This document shows, in pieces, positions 1-10,507 of a stretch of DNA of 64,000 bases. The stretch lies in the NCBI GenBank assembly GCA_963848355.1, contig CAWKDG010000012.1:1922001-1986000 (forward strand). Reading direction: 5' to 3'. A program made the position numbers and the translations under genes. Within the stretch, counting starts at the first letter, position 1; each line of letters starts with the position of its first letter. Source of the DNA: CAWKDG01 sp963848355. GTDB taxonomy: Bacteria > Actinomycetota > Acidimicrobiia > Acidimicrobiales > UBA8190. The notes beneath the pieces were generated by a model that was given only the letters and a program-made list of their open reading frames with translations, ran no database searches and was not told where the DNA came from.

Positions 1-1
1 G

Positions 2-1689
<1,688 letters not shown>

Positions 1690-1693
<4 letters not shown>

Positions 1694-3003
1694 CGACGCC
1701 GGGTTCGGGTGTGGCCGACCTCACCGAGAGCACACGCCAGGCCCTGGCCGAGCTCGTCTCCACCCACCTGGCCCGCAGCGCCGGCGGCGAGACGGGCGTC
1801 GGACCGGTGGCGGTGGTCGAGGCCGAGGTCCTGGCCCGGGGTCGTCCCGGCATCGTCGACGTGGTCGCCCGCGTCGGGCCGCGGACCGTCCATCTCCCTC
1901 TGGGACTGCGCGAGCCGGGGGCCGAGACCAAGTTCCTGGCCGGTGACGAGGACGCCGTCCTCGGTGTCTTCGAGGACGGCGACGGCCTGGCCGTGGCCTT
2001 CGACGCCCTGCGCGACGCCGAGGTCGTGACCGCGCTCCTGCGGCACGTGGCCGCCCAGGACGCCGACCCCGCCCGCGTCCGCCAGATCGCCCACACGCCG
2101 GGGTCGGTGACCCTGGCCGTGGAGGACCGGCTGTCCTTCACCGTGTTCTCGGAACTGGTCGACGGGCCGCGGGCGGGCCTCGGTCTGCTCCTCGCCCTCG
2201 ACGAGGTGGGGTTCAACCACATCGCCCCCCCGGTGGCGGTGTGGCGGCGCAGCGGACGTGATCTGGGGATCGTCCAGGAGTACCTGGCCGGCGCCTCCTC
2301 GGGCCAGGACCTGGCCGTCACCTCGGTGCGCGATCTCTACGCCTCGGGGGGGCCGCCCGAACTGGCCGGGGGCGACTTCGGGGCCGAGGCGCACCGGCTG
2401 GGCACGATGGCGGCCCGCATGCATCTCGGCCTCGAGCAGGCCTTCGGCCGGCGCCCGGGCGACGTGGGGGCCTGGGCCGATGCCATCGAGGCGGCCGTGC
2501 GGCCCGTCGGCCCCACCCTGCTCGACCGGCCCGAGGTGGGCGCCCTGCTCGACGAGCTCCGGGCCCTGGCCGTCCCCTGCTTCGGCATCCGCACCCACGG
2601 CGACTTCCACATCGGCCGGGTGGCCCGGACCGAGCAGGGGTGGTACGTCACCGACTTCTCACCGGGGGGGCAGCCCGTGACCGTCGCCGGCATCGTGGCC
2701 CCCGGGGGGCCGAAGGAGGGTGACGAGCCCGTCTACCGGTCCCCGCTGGCCGATGTGGCCGACCTGTTGTGGTCGCTCGGCGCGGTGGCGGACGACGCCG
2801 CCACCGAGCGCGACCCGAGCGGGCGCGAAGGTCTCGGCGAGCTGGCCCAGGCCTGGGAACAGCGCAACGGGCGGGCCTTCTTCGCCGGCTACCTGGGGGT
2901 GGCCGGGATCAGCGGGCTGGTTCCGCCCGGGCGCGAGGCTGTGCGTATCCTCGTGAACGCCTTCGAGCTCGAGCGGGTCGCCGCCCGTCAGGCCCGGCGA
3001 TGA
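1690..3003 (+). CDS. mak: Maltokinase
   Basis: Phosphorylates maltose with ATP to maltose-1-phosphate, the substrate of GlgE. 437 aa, the usual length. Start is the GTG that overlaps the treS stop by 4 bp; an upstream in-frame extension is only shadow sequence inside treS. The kinase-fold catalytic loop HGDFHIGRV is visible near residue 300, and the C-terminal SPLADVADLLWSL helix matches the family. The metal-binding segment that normally reads DFEGEP is DFSPGGQP here, so the acidic residue after DF is lost and a short glycine-rich insert follows. Context (treS directly upstream) makes the assignment strong; the altered loop leaves activity less certain. Confidence 0.88.
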
Positions 3004-3060
3004 CCGCCCGTCGGCGATGGGCGCCGTCGCCGGCCCCGGCGCCGCGCTAGGACGGCGTCG

Positions 3061-4110
3061 ATGCGTCTCGGCATCCTCACCGGCGGCGGGGACTGCCCCG
3101 GCCTGAACGCCGTCATCCGCGCCGTCGTCCTCACCGGCAGTGTCCGCCACGGCGACGACGCCGTGGGCTTCGTCGACGGCTGGAAGGGGGTCCTCGACGA
3201 CACCGCCGTCACGCTGTCCGCCGAGCGCTGCCGCGACATCCTGCCCGACGGCGGGACGATCCTCGGGACGTCACGGACGAACCCGTTCGCCGTGGAGGGG
3301 GGCCCCGAGCGGGTGGTGGCCACCCTGGCGGCGCGCCGGGTCGATGCGCTGGTGGCCATCGGCGGGGAGGACACCCTGGGGGTGGCGCACCGACTGGTCG
3401 GCCACGGGGTCCGGGTCGTGGGCGTGCCCAAGACGATCGACAACGACCTGGCCGGCACCGAGGTCACCTTCGGGTTCGACACCGCCGTGCAGATCGCCAC
3501 CGACGCCATCGACCGGCTGCGGACGACGGCCGAATCCCATCACCGCGTCATCGTCTGCGAGGTGATGGGCCGCCACGCCGGGTGGATCGCCACCCATGCC
3601 GGGATCGCCGGAGGGGCGGCCGAGATCCTCGTCCCCGAGGTCCCGTTCGATCTCGACGACGTGTGCGAGAGGCTCCGACGGCGCCACGCCGGCGGTCAGT
3701 TCTCGTCGATCGTGGTCATCTCCGAAGGGGCCGTGCCTCTCGAGGGTCCCGACGCCGAGTCGGCCCGGGGAGCCACGTCGACCTCGTCGGTCGATCCCTT
3801 CGGCCACGCCCGCCTGGGCGGGATCGGGAGCTGGCTGGCCGACGAGGTCGAGCGCCGCACCGGCTTCGAGGCCCGCGTCACGACGCTCGGCCATGTGCAG
3901 CGGGGCGGCACCCCGACGGCCTTCGATCGCGTGCTCGCCACCCGCTTCGGCGTGGCCGCCGTGGCCGCCGTCCACGAGGGGGCCTTCGGGACGATGATGG
4001 CGCTGCAAGGGGGCGCCATCGTCCGGGTCCCGATCGATGTGGCCGTGGCCGAGGCCAAGACGGTGGACATGGCCCTGTACCGCGACGTGGCCGGGGTGTT
4101 CCTGGGCTGA
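3061..4110 (+). CDS. pfp: 6-phosphofructokinase, predicted pyrophosphate-dependent
   Basis: Phosphorylates fructose-6-phosphate to the 1,6-bisphosphate in glycolysis. 349 aa, normal for actinobacterial group-III enzymes. Motifs: TGGGDCPGLNAVIR at the N-terminus, GGEDTLG near residue 100, PKTIDNDL near 122, MGRHAGWIA near 165. In this family the residue at the position of E. coli Gly104 and the Lys of PKTIDND decide the phosphate donor; Asp plus Lys, as here, is the pyrophosphate-type signature, whereas ATP enzymes have Gly at the first position. It follows mak by 57 bp and may be cotranscribed. A TAGGAC box lies 7 nt before the ATG. Donor specificity is inferred from these two residues only. 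Confidence 0.88.
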   Translation: MRLGILTGGGDCPGLNAVIRAVVLTGSVRHGDDAVGFVDGWKGVLDDTAVTLSAERCRDILPDGGTILGTSRTNPFAVEGGPERVVATLAARRVDALVAIGGEDTLGVAHRLVGHGVRVVGVPKTIDNDLAGTEVTFGFDTAVQIATDAIDRLRTTAESHHRVIVCEVMGRHAGWIATHAGIAGGAAEILVPEVPFDLDDVCERLRRRHAGGQFSSIVVISEGAVPLEGPDAESARGATSTSSVDPFGHARLGGIGSWLADEVERRTGFEARVTTLGHVQRGGTPTAFDRVLATRFGVAAVAAVHEGAFGTMMALQGGAIVRVPIDVAVAEAKTVDMALYRDVAGVFLG

Positions 4111-4142
4111 GCCGGCGGGAGCGTGGCGGCGGGGGGAAGCGG

Positions 4143-5126
4143 CTAATGGGCGGGAACGGCGACGCGCAGCTCTTCGCTCGCCTGCTCGGGGGCGACGATG
4201 TTGATCAGGACCCCCGTGCCCAGCTCGAACCCGGCCTGGGTGGTGAGCTTGGGCCAGATGTGGACGTGCCAGTGGTAGGGCTCCGGTGCCCGGTAGGGGG
4301 CGGAGTGGAAGACGAGGTTGTAGGCGACGTCGCCGCAGCGCTCGCGTAGCTGGGCCAGGACGGTGCGCAGGGAGCGGCCCACGGCCACCAGGTCGGCAGG
4401 GTTGGCGCGGTGCAGGTGGGGACCGTGGTTCCGGGGGATGACGAGCATCTCGAAGGGCGTCCCGCTCCAGAAGGGACAGATGACGAGGACCCGGTCGTCG
4501 GCGAAGACGACGCGGTACCCGGCGTCCTCCTCGGCGTCCACCGTCGTGCACAGCAGGCAGCGACCGGCGAAGCGGGCGAACCCCGCCTGCTCCTCGGCCA
4601 GCTCACGGGGAACGAAGGACATGCCGAGGAGCTGGCCGTGGGGGTGCTCGATCGACGCCCCCGCTTCGCGGCCGGCGTTCACGATGGCCTGGCTGTAGCG
4701 CAGACCGGGGACGTTCGAGTGCTCCTCGATGCGGTCGCGGATGGCCGCCATGACCAGCCCCGACTGCTCGTCGGAGAGGCGGTCCCACCCGTTGGCGTGC
4801 TCGGGGGACAGGACGAGGACCTCGTGGATCCCGCCCGCCGTGGCCTGGGTGTAGACGGGCCCGCGGTGCTCGACCACGAAGGGGTGGTCGCCGGCGAAGG
4901 CGGGGTAGAGGTTGGGGACGACCCGCACCAGCCAGCTCCCGTTGGCGCCGTAGGTCTCGAGAGCGGGGGACGTCGACCCCTCGTTGCCGGCGCAGAAGGG
5001 ACACGGCCCGGTCGTGTCGGCCTGGACGGGGGCGGTCCGGGGGGCGAAATTGTCGGGCCGTTCGGCCCGGTCGATGCTGACGACCACCCACCGTCCGGTG
5101 AGCGGGTCCAGGCGGAGCTGGTTCAT
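4143..5126 (-). CDS. galT: Galactose-1-phosphate uridylyltransferase
   Basis: Leloir-pathway enzyme that exchanges UMP between UDP-glucose and galactose-1-phosphate. 327 aa, typical length. N-terminus reads NQLRLDPLTGRWVV; a zinc-type CPFC sits near residue 43, and the active-site segment is HPHGQ (usual HPHSQ/HPHQQ), so the two histidines are kept and the residue between them and Gln is Gly. The C-terminal HVHIWPK completes the HIT-superfamily fold. It converges on the phosphofructokinase gene with only 32 bp between stops, and has no galK or galE beside it. Assignment is strong; a related ADP-glucose phosphorylase activity cannot be excluded from sequence alone. Confidence 0.88.
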   Translation of the reverse strand: MNQLRLDPLTGRWVVVSIDRAERPDNFAPRTAPVQADTTGPCPFCAGNEGSTSPALETYGANGSWLVRVVPNLYPAFAGDHPFVVEHRGPVYTQATAGGIHEVLVLSPEHANGWDRLSDEQSGLVMAAIRDRIEEHSNVPGLRYSQAIVNAGREAGASIEHPHGQLLGMSFVPRELAEEQAGFARFAGRCLLCTTVDAEEDAGYRVVFADDRVLVICPFWSGTPFEMLVIPRNHGPHLHRANPADLVAVGRSLRTVLAQLRERCGDVAYNLVFHSAPYRAPEPYHWHVHIWPKLTTQAGFELGTGVLINIVAPEQASEELRVAVPAH

Positions 5127-5446
5127 GTTCCAGGCCCCCGCGAAGCGCCGTGTGCTGCTGTCTGTATGTGCCTCGTCGTGCCTCTATCGCTCATCAGTGG
5201 CTTTCCGGATCCTCCGTCGTGTCGAGTCCGCACCGCTCCACCTCCACGCTAGCCGTCGGACCACTGGAACCGACACATGTCTCTCCGTTGTGTCTCGGCG
5301 CCATCGTCCCCCCGTGGAAGGGGCGGCCTCCCTCGTTGTCACCGAGTTGTGGGAAGTGCAGCGGTGGGTGGTGGAACGGGGCCGGTCACAGCGCACGGTG
5401 GTCGGCCCCGTGACTGACCTGGCGCCGGAGACCGGTCGGGGCGACG
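5127..5446. other. Intergenic region between divergent galT and a membrane protein gene
   Basis: 320 bp without a credible gene. It must hold the promoters for both flanking genes, but I could not identify a convincing -35/-10 pair, palindrome or repeat. Short ORFs on both strands here have no recognisable features. Confidence 0.6.
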
Positions 5447-5982
5447 ATGGCGCCCGTGCTCTCTCCCGCGGTCCCGGCGGCGGTCCACTCCGTGCCCACC
5501 GGCGCTGTCTACAGCATCCTCCTCCTGGCCCATGTGGCCTTCGCCGTCGTCGGCTTCGGCGCGCTGGCGGTGACCGGGATCCAGGCCCGGCGGGCCCGCC
5601 GGGGACCGACGGCGGCCGGGTCCGACGGCGTCCGCCGGTACTTCCGGCCCGGCGTCAACTGGGCGGCGCGCGCCCTGTACGGCGTGCCCGTGTTCGGATT
5701 CGCCCTGATCTCGTCGAGCAGCGGCGCCTTCGCCGCCGGCGACGGCTTCGTGGTCGCCGGCCTCGGCCTGTGGGCGCTGGCCGCGGTGGTGGCCGAAGCG
5801 GTGGTCTGGCCGGGCGAGCGCCGCATCCAGGAGGTGGTCTCCACCCGGTGGGGGAACGGGGAGGAGCGCCGTCGGGCCCCGACCGTCGGTTCGACGACGA
5901 CTGCCGCCGGGTGGCGGGGGCCGCCGCGCTGTTGTCGGTCGTCTTCCTCGGCGCCGTCGTCCTGATGGTGGCGCGACCGTGA
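5447..5982 (+). CDS. Small integral membrane protein (DUF2269-like), frameshifted near the C-terminus
   Basis: Unknown function. The N-terminal 140 residues from ATG 5447 contain three hydrophobic helices (SILLLAHVAFAVVGFGALAV; a central YGVPVFGFALISS; a third LWALAAVVAEAVVW). The open frame then continues without membrane character, but after a shift near 5870-5890 another frame gives FDDDCRRVAGAAALLSVVFLGAVVLMVARP, a perfect fourth helix ending at a stop at 5982. This looks like one four-helix protein of ~178 aa broken by a single indel in a GC-run. Resemblance to the DUF2269 family is by topology only. Given similar indels in neighbouring essential genes, sequencing error is more likely than decay. 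Confidence 0.6.
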
Positions 5983-6012
5983 CGGCCGACCGTGATGAGA
6001 GTCGCACCGGCG

Positions 6013-6018
6013 TACCCT
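6013..6018 (+). promoter_or_regulatory. -10-like box TACCCT of the cysteine desulfurase gene
   Basis: TACCCT ends 6 nt before the ATG at 6025, the spacing expected of a leaderless transcript; there is no Shine-Dalgarno sequence. No good -35 is seen. Confidence 0.4.
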
Positions 6019-6024
6019 GAGGCG

Positions 6025-7202
6025 ATGGGCACGTACCTCGACCACACCGCGTACCTCCACCACACCGCGTACCTCGACCACGCGGCGACGACGCCGATGC
6101 GCCCCGAGGCGGTGGCCGCCATGCTGCCCTACCTGACCGAGCGCTTCGGGAACCCGTCGGGGAGCCACGCCGTGGCCCGGGCCGCCCGCCAGGCCGTGGA
6201 CGACGCCCGCGACGAGGTCGCCGCCGCGCTCGGGTGCGAGCCGGGCGAGGTCGTCTTCACCGCCGGGGGGACCGAAGCGGACAACCTGGCCGTCCTCGGC
6301 GCCCACGCCGTCGCCGGCGGCTCCGTCGTCTGCTCGGCCGTCGAGCACGACGCCGTCCTGCTGGCCTGCCGCGCCGTCGGCGGCACCACGATCGCCGTCG
6401 ACGCCTCGGGGACCGTCGACCTGGACGCACTCTTCGACGCGCTGCACCCCGGCGTCGGGGTCGTCTCCGTGATGCTCGTGAACAACGAGGTGGGGACGAT
6501 CCAACCGGTGGCCGAGGTGGCGGCCCTCGTCCGCGAGCGGGCGCCGGGGGCCGTGGTCCACACCGACGCCGTCGCCGCCGTGCCGTGGCTCGACGTCGCC
6601 GTCATGGCCCGAGCGGCCGACCTGGTGTCGGTGAGCGCCCACAAATTCGGCGGCCCCAAGGGGGTCGGGGTCCTCGTGGTCCGCGGCGGAACGCCGCCTC
6701 GGCCCCGTCCTCCACGGAGGTGCGCAGGAGCACGGCCGGCGTCCGGGGACCCACGACGTCGCCGGCATCGTCGGGACCGCGGCGGCGCTGACGGCGGCGG
6801 TGGCGGCCCGCCCCACCGAGATCCCCCGGGTGCGGGCGCTGCGCGACCGTCTGGCCGACGGGCTCGCCGCCGCCGTCGACGGCCTGGTGGAGACGGCGCC
6901 GTCGTCGGGCGTGCCGGGAGACCGCGCCGGCAAGGTGGCCGGGAGCTGCCACGTGCTCGTGCCCGGCGTGGACCAGGAGGAGCTGTTGCTCCTGGCCGAC
7001 GACGCCGGCGTCTTCGCCTCGGCCGGGGCCGCCTGCGCCAGCGGTGCGGTCGAGCCGAGCCACGTCCTCCTGGCCCTCGGTCTCGGCGCGGCCGAGGCCC
7101 GCACGGCGCGTGCGCTTCTCGCTCGGGTCGACGACGTCGGACGCCGACATCGACGCCGCCCTGGCCGTGATCCCGAAAGCGGTCGAGCAGCTCCGGGCCT
7201 GA
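6025..7202 (+). CDS. Cysteine desulfurase (NifS/IscS class), with two frameshifts
   Basis: PLP enzyme that takes sulfur from cysteine as enzyme persulfide, here probably for MnmA-dependent tRNA thiolation, whose gene follows. The protein is readable in three successive frames: frame A from ATG 6025 (YLDHAATTP, VNNEVGTIQP, PLP-lysine segment SVSAHKFGGPKG), frame B from about 6692 (RLGPVLHGGAQEHGRRPGT... GAACASGA with the active Cys), frame C from about 7108 (SLGSTTSDADIDAAL to the stop at 7202). Each shift equals one extra base, at ~6690 and ~7107. All catalytic motifs survive across the frames, so assembly error is likely. The N-terminus has an 18-bp tandem repeat upstream of the conserved YLDHAATTP. 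Confidence 0.85.
6032..6082 (+). repeat. 18-bp tandem repeat, about three copies, in the cysteine desulfurase N-terminus
   Basis: The unit CTCGACCACACCGCGTAC is repeated almost perfectly, giving YLDH-TAYLHH-TAYLDH before AATTP. Only the last YLDH belongs to the family's conserved N-terminus; the first two are an added duplication that keeps the frame. Confidence 0.8.
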
Positions 7203-7243
7203 CCGCCGGCGACCGCCGGCGCCGGAGACCTCGGGGCGCCCCC

Positions 7244-7249
7244 TACGCT
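7244..7249 (+). promoter_or_regulatory. -10-like box TACGCT of mnmA
   Basis: TACGCT ends 8 nt before the GTG start of mnmA at 7258, consistent with a leaderless transcript starting on or next to the start codon. A promoter inside this gene cluster would let mnmA be expressed independently. Confidence 0.4.
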
Positions 7250-7257
7250 GGTGGGCC

Positions 7258-8295
7258 GTGCGCGTTCTGGTGGCCATGTCGGGGGGAGTCGATTCGTCGG
7301 TGGCGGCGTCGCTGCTGGCCGACGCCGGCCACGACGTCGTGGGTGCCACCTTGAAGCTCTGGGGCGGCATGTCGGATTCGGGTTGCTGCTCGGTGGCCGA
7401 TGCCGACGACGCCCGTCGCGTGGCCGACGCCCTCGGTATCGCCCATCACGTGTTCAACTTCACCGACGAGTTCGACGCGTCGGTGGTGGCCCCCTACGTC
7501 GCGGACCACACCGCCGGCCGGACGCCCAATCCCTGCATCGAGTGCAACCGCCACATCAAGTTCGGCACCCTCCTCGAGCGGGCGCGTCGCCTCGGGTTCG
7601 ACGCCCTGGCCACCGGGCACCACGCCCGGGTCGACGGTGACGCCGGGCGCCGGCGCCTGCGGCGGGGGGCCGACGCGGCCAAGGACCAGTCCTACGTGCT
7701 CTCGATGCTGGCCCAGGCCGACCTGGAGCAGATCCTCCTGCCGGTCGGCGCCTTGACCAAGGCGCAGGTGCGCGCCCACGCCGCGCGCCGGGGGCTGCGG
7801 ACGGCGCTCAAGCCCGACAGCCAGGACGTCTGTTTCATCCGGTCGGGCGAAGGGCGGCGGGGTTTCCTCGGTGAGCGGCTGCCCCTGCACGCCGGTGAGA
7901 TCGTCGACGACGCCACCGGGGCCGTCGTCGGGACGGTCCCGGCCGTGGAGCTCGTGACCCTCGGGCAACGCCGGGGTCTCGGGGTGACCGTCGACGGTCG
8001 CCGCCGCTACGCGCTGGCCGTCGACGTCGACGCCCGGCGCGTCGTCGTCGGGGGGGCCGACGCCGCCGTCTCCGCTCACGTCCGGGTGTGCCGCCCCACG
8101 TGGGTGGACGGGCCCCTGGCCACGGGGGCCCGGGCCGTGGCCCAGACGAGCGCCCACGGTGCCGCCGCCCCCTGCACGTGGCTGGGCGACGCCGTCGTCT
8201 TCGACGTCCCCCACCCGCTGGTGGCGCCGGGACAGACGATCGCCCTCTACGACGCCGCCGACGACGCCGTGGCGGGCTCCGCCGTGGCGGCCTAG
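7258..8295 (+). CDS. mnmA: tRNA-specific 2-thiouridylase
   Basis: Adenylates and thiolates U34 of Lys/Glu/Gln tRNAs, using sulfur passed from a cysteine desulfurase. 345 aa. PP-loop SGGVDSSVAA at residues 8-17; nucleophilic Cys in NPCIECNRHIKF near 95; the persulfide Cys in DSQDVCFIR near 195. Starts at GTG 7258, 55 bp after the desulfurase stop and just after a TACGCT box. The gene order desulfurase-mnmA-ligA suggests a functional sulfur relay in a housekeeping operon. No defects seen, unlike both neighbours. Confidence 0.95.
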   Translation: MRVLVAMSGGVDSSVAASLLADAGHDVVGATLKLWGGMSDSGCCSVADADDARRVADALGIAHHVFNFTDEFDASVVAPYVADHTAGRTPNPCIECNRHIKFGTLLERARRLGFDALATGHHARVDGDAGRRRLRRGADAAKDQSYVLSMLAQADLEQILLPVGALTKAQVRAHAARRGLRTALKPDSQDVCFIRSGEGRRGFLGERLPLHAGEIVDDATGAVVGTVPAVELVTLGQRRGLGVTVDGRRRYALAVDVDARRVVVGGADAAVSAHVRVCRPTWVDGPLATGARAVAQTSAHGAAAPCTWLGDAVVFDVPHPLVAPGQTIALYDAADDAVAGSAVAA

Positions 8296-8315
8296 GCCGG
8301 GGCGCGGCGGCGGCC

Positions 8316-10412
8316 GTGAGCACCGACGGCCCTGCGCCCGAACCGGCCGAGCGCGTCGAGGAGCTGCGGGCCCAGATCGCCTATCACAACCAGCGGTACC
8401 ACCAGCTCGACGCGCCGGAGATCTCGGACGGCGACTTCGACGCCCTGGTGCAGGAGCTGCGGGCCATCGAGGAGGAACACCCGGACCTCCTCACACCCGA
8501 CTCGCCGACCCAGGGGGTGGGGTCCGCCCCTTCGGTGCTGTTCGCCCCCGTCGAGCACCGGGTGCCCATGATGAGCCTGGACAACGCCTTCGACCTCGAC
8601 GAGCTCCAGGCCTGGGTGGACCGCATCGCCCGGATCGATCCCGACGTCGTCGGGGCCGACTTCGAGTGCGAGCTCAAGATCGACGGGCTGGCCATGTCGA
8701 TCACGTACGAAGACGGCCACTTCGTCCGGGCCGCCACCCGCGGCGACGGGGTGACGGGCGAGGACGTCACCCACAACGTGGCCACCGTCCGCGCCGTCCC
8801 CCACGACCTCACGTGGCCGAAGAAACGGGGTCCGGTCCCGACGGTGATCGAGGTCCGGGGCGAGGTCTACATGCCCCTGTCGGCCTTCGAAGACCTGAAC
8901 CGGCGGCAGATGGACGCCGGTCTCAAGACCTTCGCCAATCCCCGCAACTCGGCCGCCGGATCGCTGCGGCAGAAAGACGCCTCGATCACCGCCACGCCGC
9001 GAGCTGTCGTTGTGGGCCTACCAGGTCGGCGCCCTCGAGGGTGGGCCCGCACTGCACAGCCAGAGCGACGCCCTGTCGCTCCTGCGCGACTGCGGGCTCC
9101 CGGTCAATCCCGAGATCACGGTGGTCCACGGCGTCGACGAGGTCTTCGCCTTCTGCACCCACTGGCGCGACCACCGCCATGACCTCGACTACGAGATCGA
9201 CGGCGTCGTCGTGAAGGTCGACGACCTCGCCCTGCAGCGCCGTCTCGGGGCGACGTCGCACGCGCCGCGCTGGGCCATCGCCTTCAAGTTCCCGCCCGAG
9301 GAGCGCACCACGACGCTGCTGCGCATCATGGTCTCGATCGGTCGTACCGGGAAGGCCACTCCGTTCGCCGTGTTGGAACCGGTGTTCGTCGGAGGGTCCA
9401 CGGTGGGACTGGCCACGCTGCACAACGAGGACCAGGTCCGGCTGAAGGACGTCCGGCCCGGTGACACCGTCGTCGTCCGCAAGGCCGGCGACGTGATCCC
9501 CGAGGTCGTCGGCCCCGTCCGGTCGGCCCGGAAGAAGAGCTCGCGACCCTGGCACTTCCCGACGACGTGCCCGAGCTGCGGGGAACCGCTCCTCCGGCTG
9601 GAGGGGGAGAGCGACACCTTCTGCACCAACCTCGAGTGCCCGGCCCAGCGCGTCCAGCGCATCGTGCACTTCGCCTCGCGCGGGGCCATGGACATCGAAG
9701 GCCTCGGTGAGAAGCGGGTCGTCCAATTGGTGGACGCCGGTCTCGTGGCCGACGTCGGGGACATCTACGCGCTCGAAGCGACGACGCTCGTCGAGATCGA
9801 GCGGATGGGCACACTGTCGGTGGAGAACCTCTTGGGGGCCATCGAGACCTCGAAGGCCCGTCCCTTGAGCCGCGTCCTCGTCGGTCTCGGTGTCCGTCAT
9901 CTCGGACAGGCGGGCAGCCGGGCCCTGGCCCGCACCTACGGCACCCTCGACGCCATCACCGCCGCCTCGGTGGACGAGCTCGCCGCCGTCGACGGGATCG
10001 GACACGTCATCGCCGAGAGCGTGGTCGAGTTCCTCGGATCGGCATCGAACGGTGTGGTGCTCGACAAGCTCCGGGCCGCCGGCCTGCACCTGCGGGAACC
10101 CGGTGGCGCCACGGTGTCCCCGGTCGGCGCGGGCGACGGTGGCGATCCCGGTGCGGGGGAGCGCGGACCCTCGAGGGGAAGTCGGTGGTGGTGACCGGAA
10201 CCCTCGACAGCCACAGCCGCGAGGAGGCCGAGGAGGCCATCGTGGCGCAGGGCGGCAAGGCGCCGGGGAGCGTCTCGAAGAAGACGTGGGCCGTGGTGGT
10301 GGGGACCGAACCGGGCGCGGCCAAGCTGCGCAAGGCCGAGGAGCTCGGGATCCCCATCGTCGAGGGGTCGAGGTTCGTCGAGCTCCTTGCCCGCGGCGAG
10401 ATCCCCGTCTGA
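8316..10412 (+). CDS. ligA: NAD-dependent DNA ligase, with two frameshifts
   Basis: Essential enzyme that seals nicks in replication and repair using NAD. Total length equals ~698 codons, normal. Frame A from GTG 8316 carries the adenylation domain (YHQLDAPEISD, nucleophile Lys in ECELKIDGLA); a shift near 8998 moves into frame B (WAYQVGALEG, OB fold, zinc site CPSCG...CTNLECPAQR, HhH repeats); a second shift near 10157, explained by one missing G in GGGGG, moves into frame C with the BRCT domain (VVVTGTLDSHSREEAEEAI). All domains are intact in order. Since LigA is essential in bacteria, these are almost certainly sequence errors, not a pseudogene. Confidence 0.92.
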
Positions 10413-10488
10413 CCTGCACCGCGTCCTCACAGCGCGCTCGCTGCCATCACCATCGGTGGCCGTCCACCGGTGCCCTCCCCGGCGTCTG

Positions 10489-10494
10489 TAGCCT
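10489..10494 (+). promoter_or_regulatory. -10-like box TAGCCT before the PASTA kinase gene
   Basis: TAGCCT lies 13 nt before ATG 10508, so the transcript would have a leader of only a few bases. The same hexamer occurs before two other genes in this window (43573 and 57988). Confidence 0.4.
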
Positions 10495-10507
10495 GGACGC
10501 CGGACCC

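Noticed and set aside
5447..10412. A cluster of decaying pseudogenes
   Set aside because: Motifs remain intact across every break, one gene is essential ligA, and breaks are single indels in GC-runs; sequencing error fits better.
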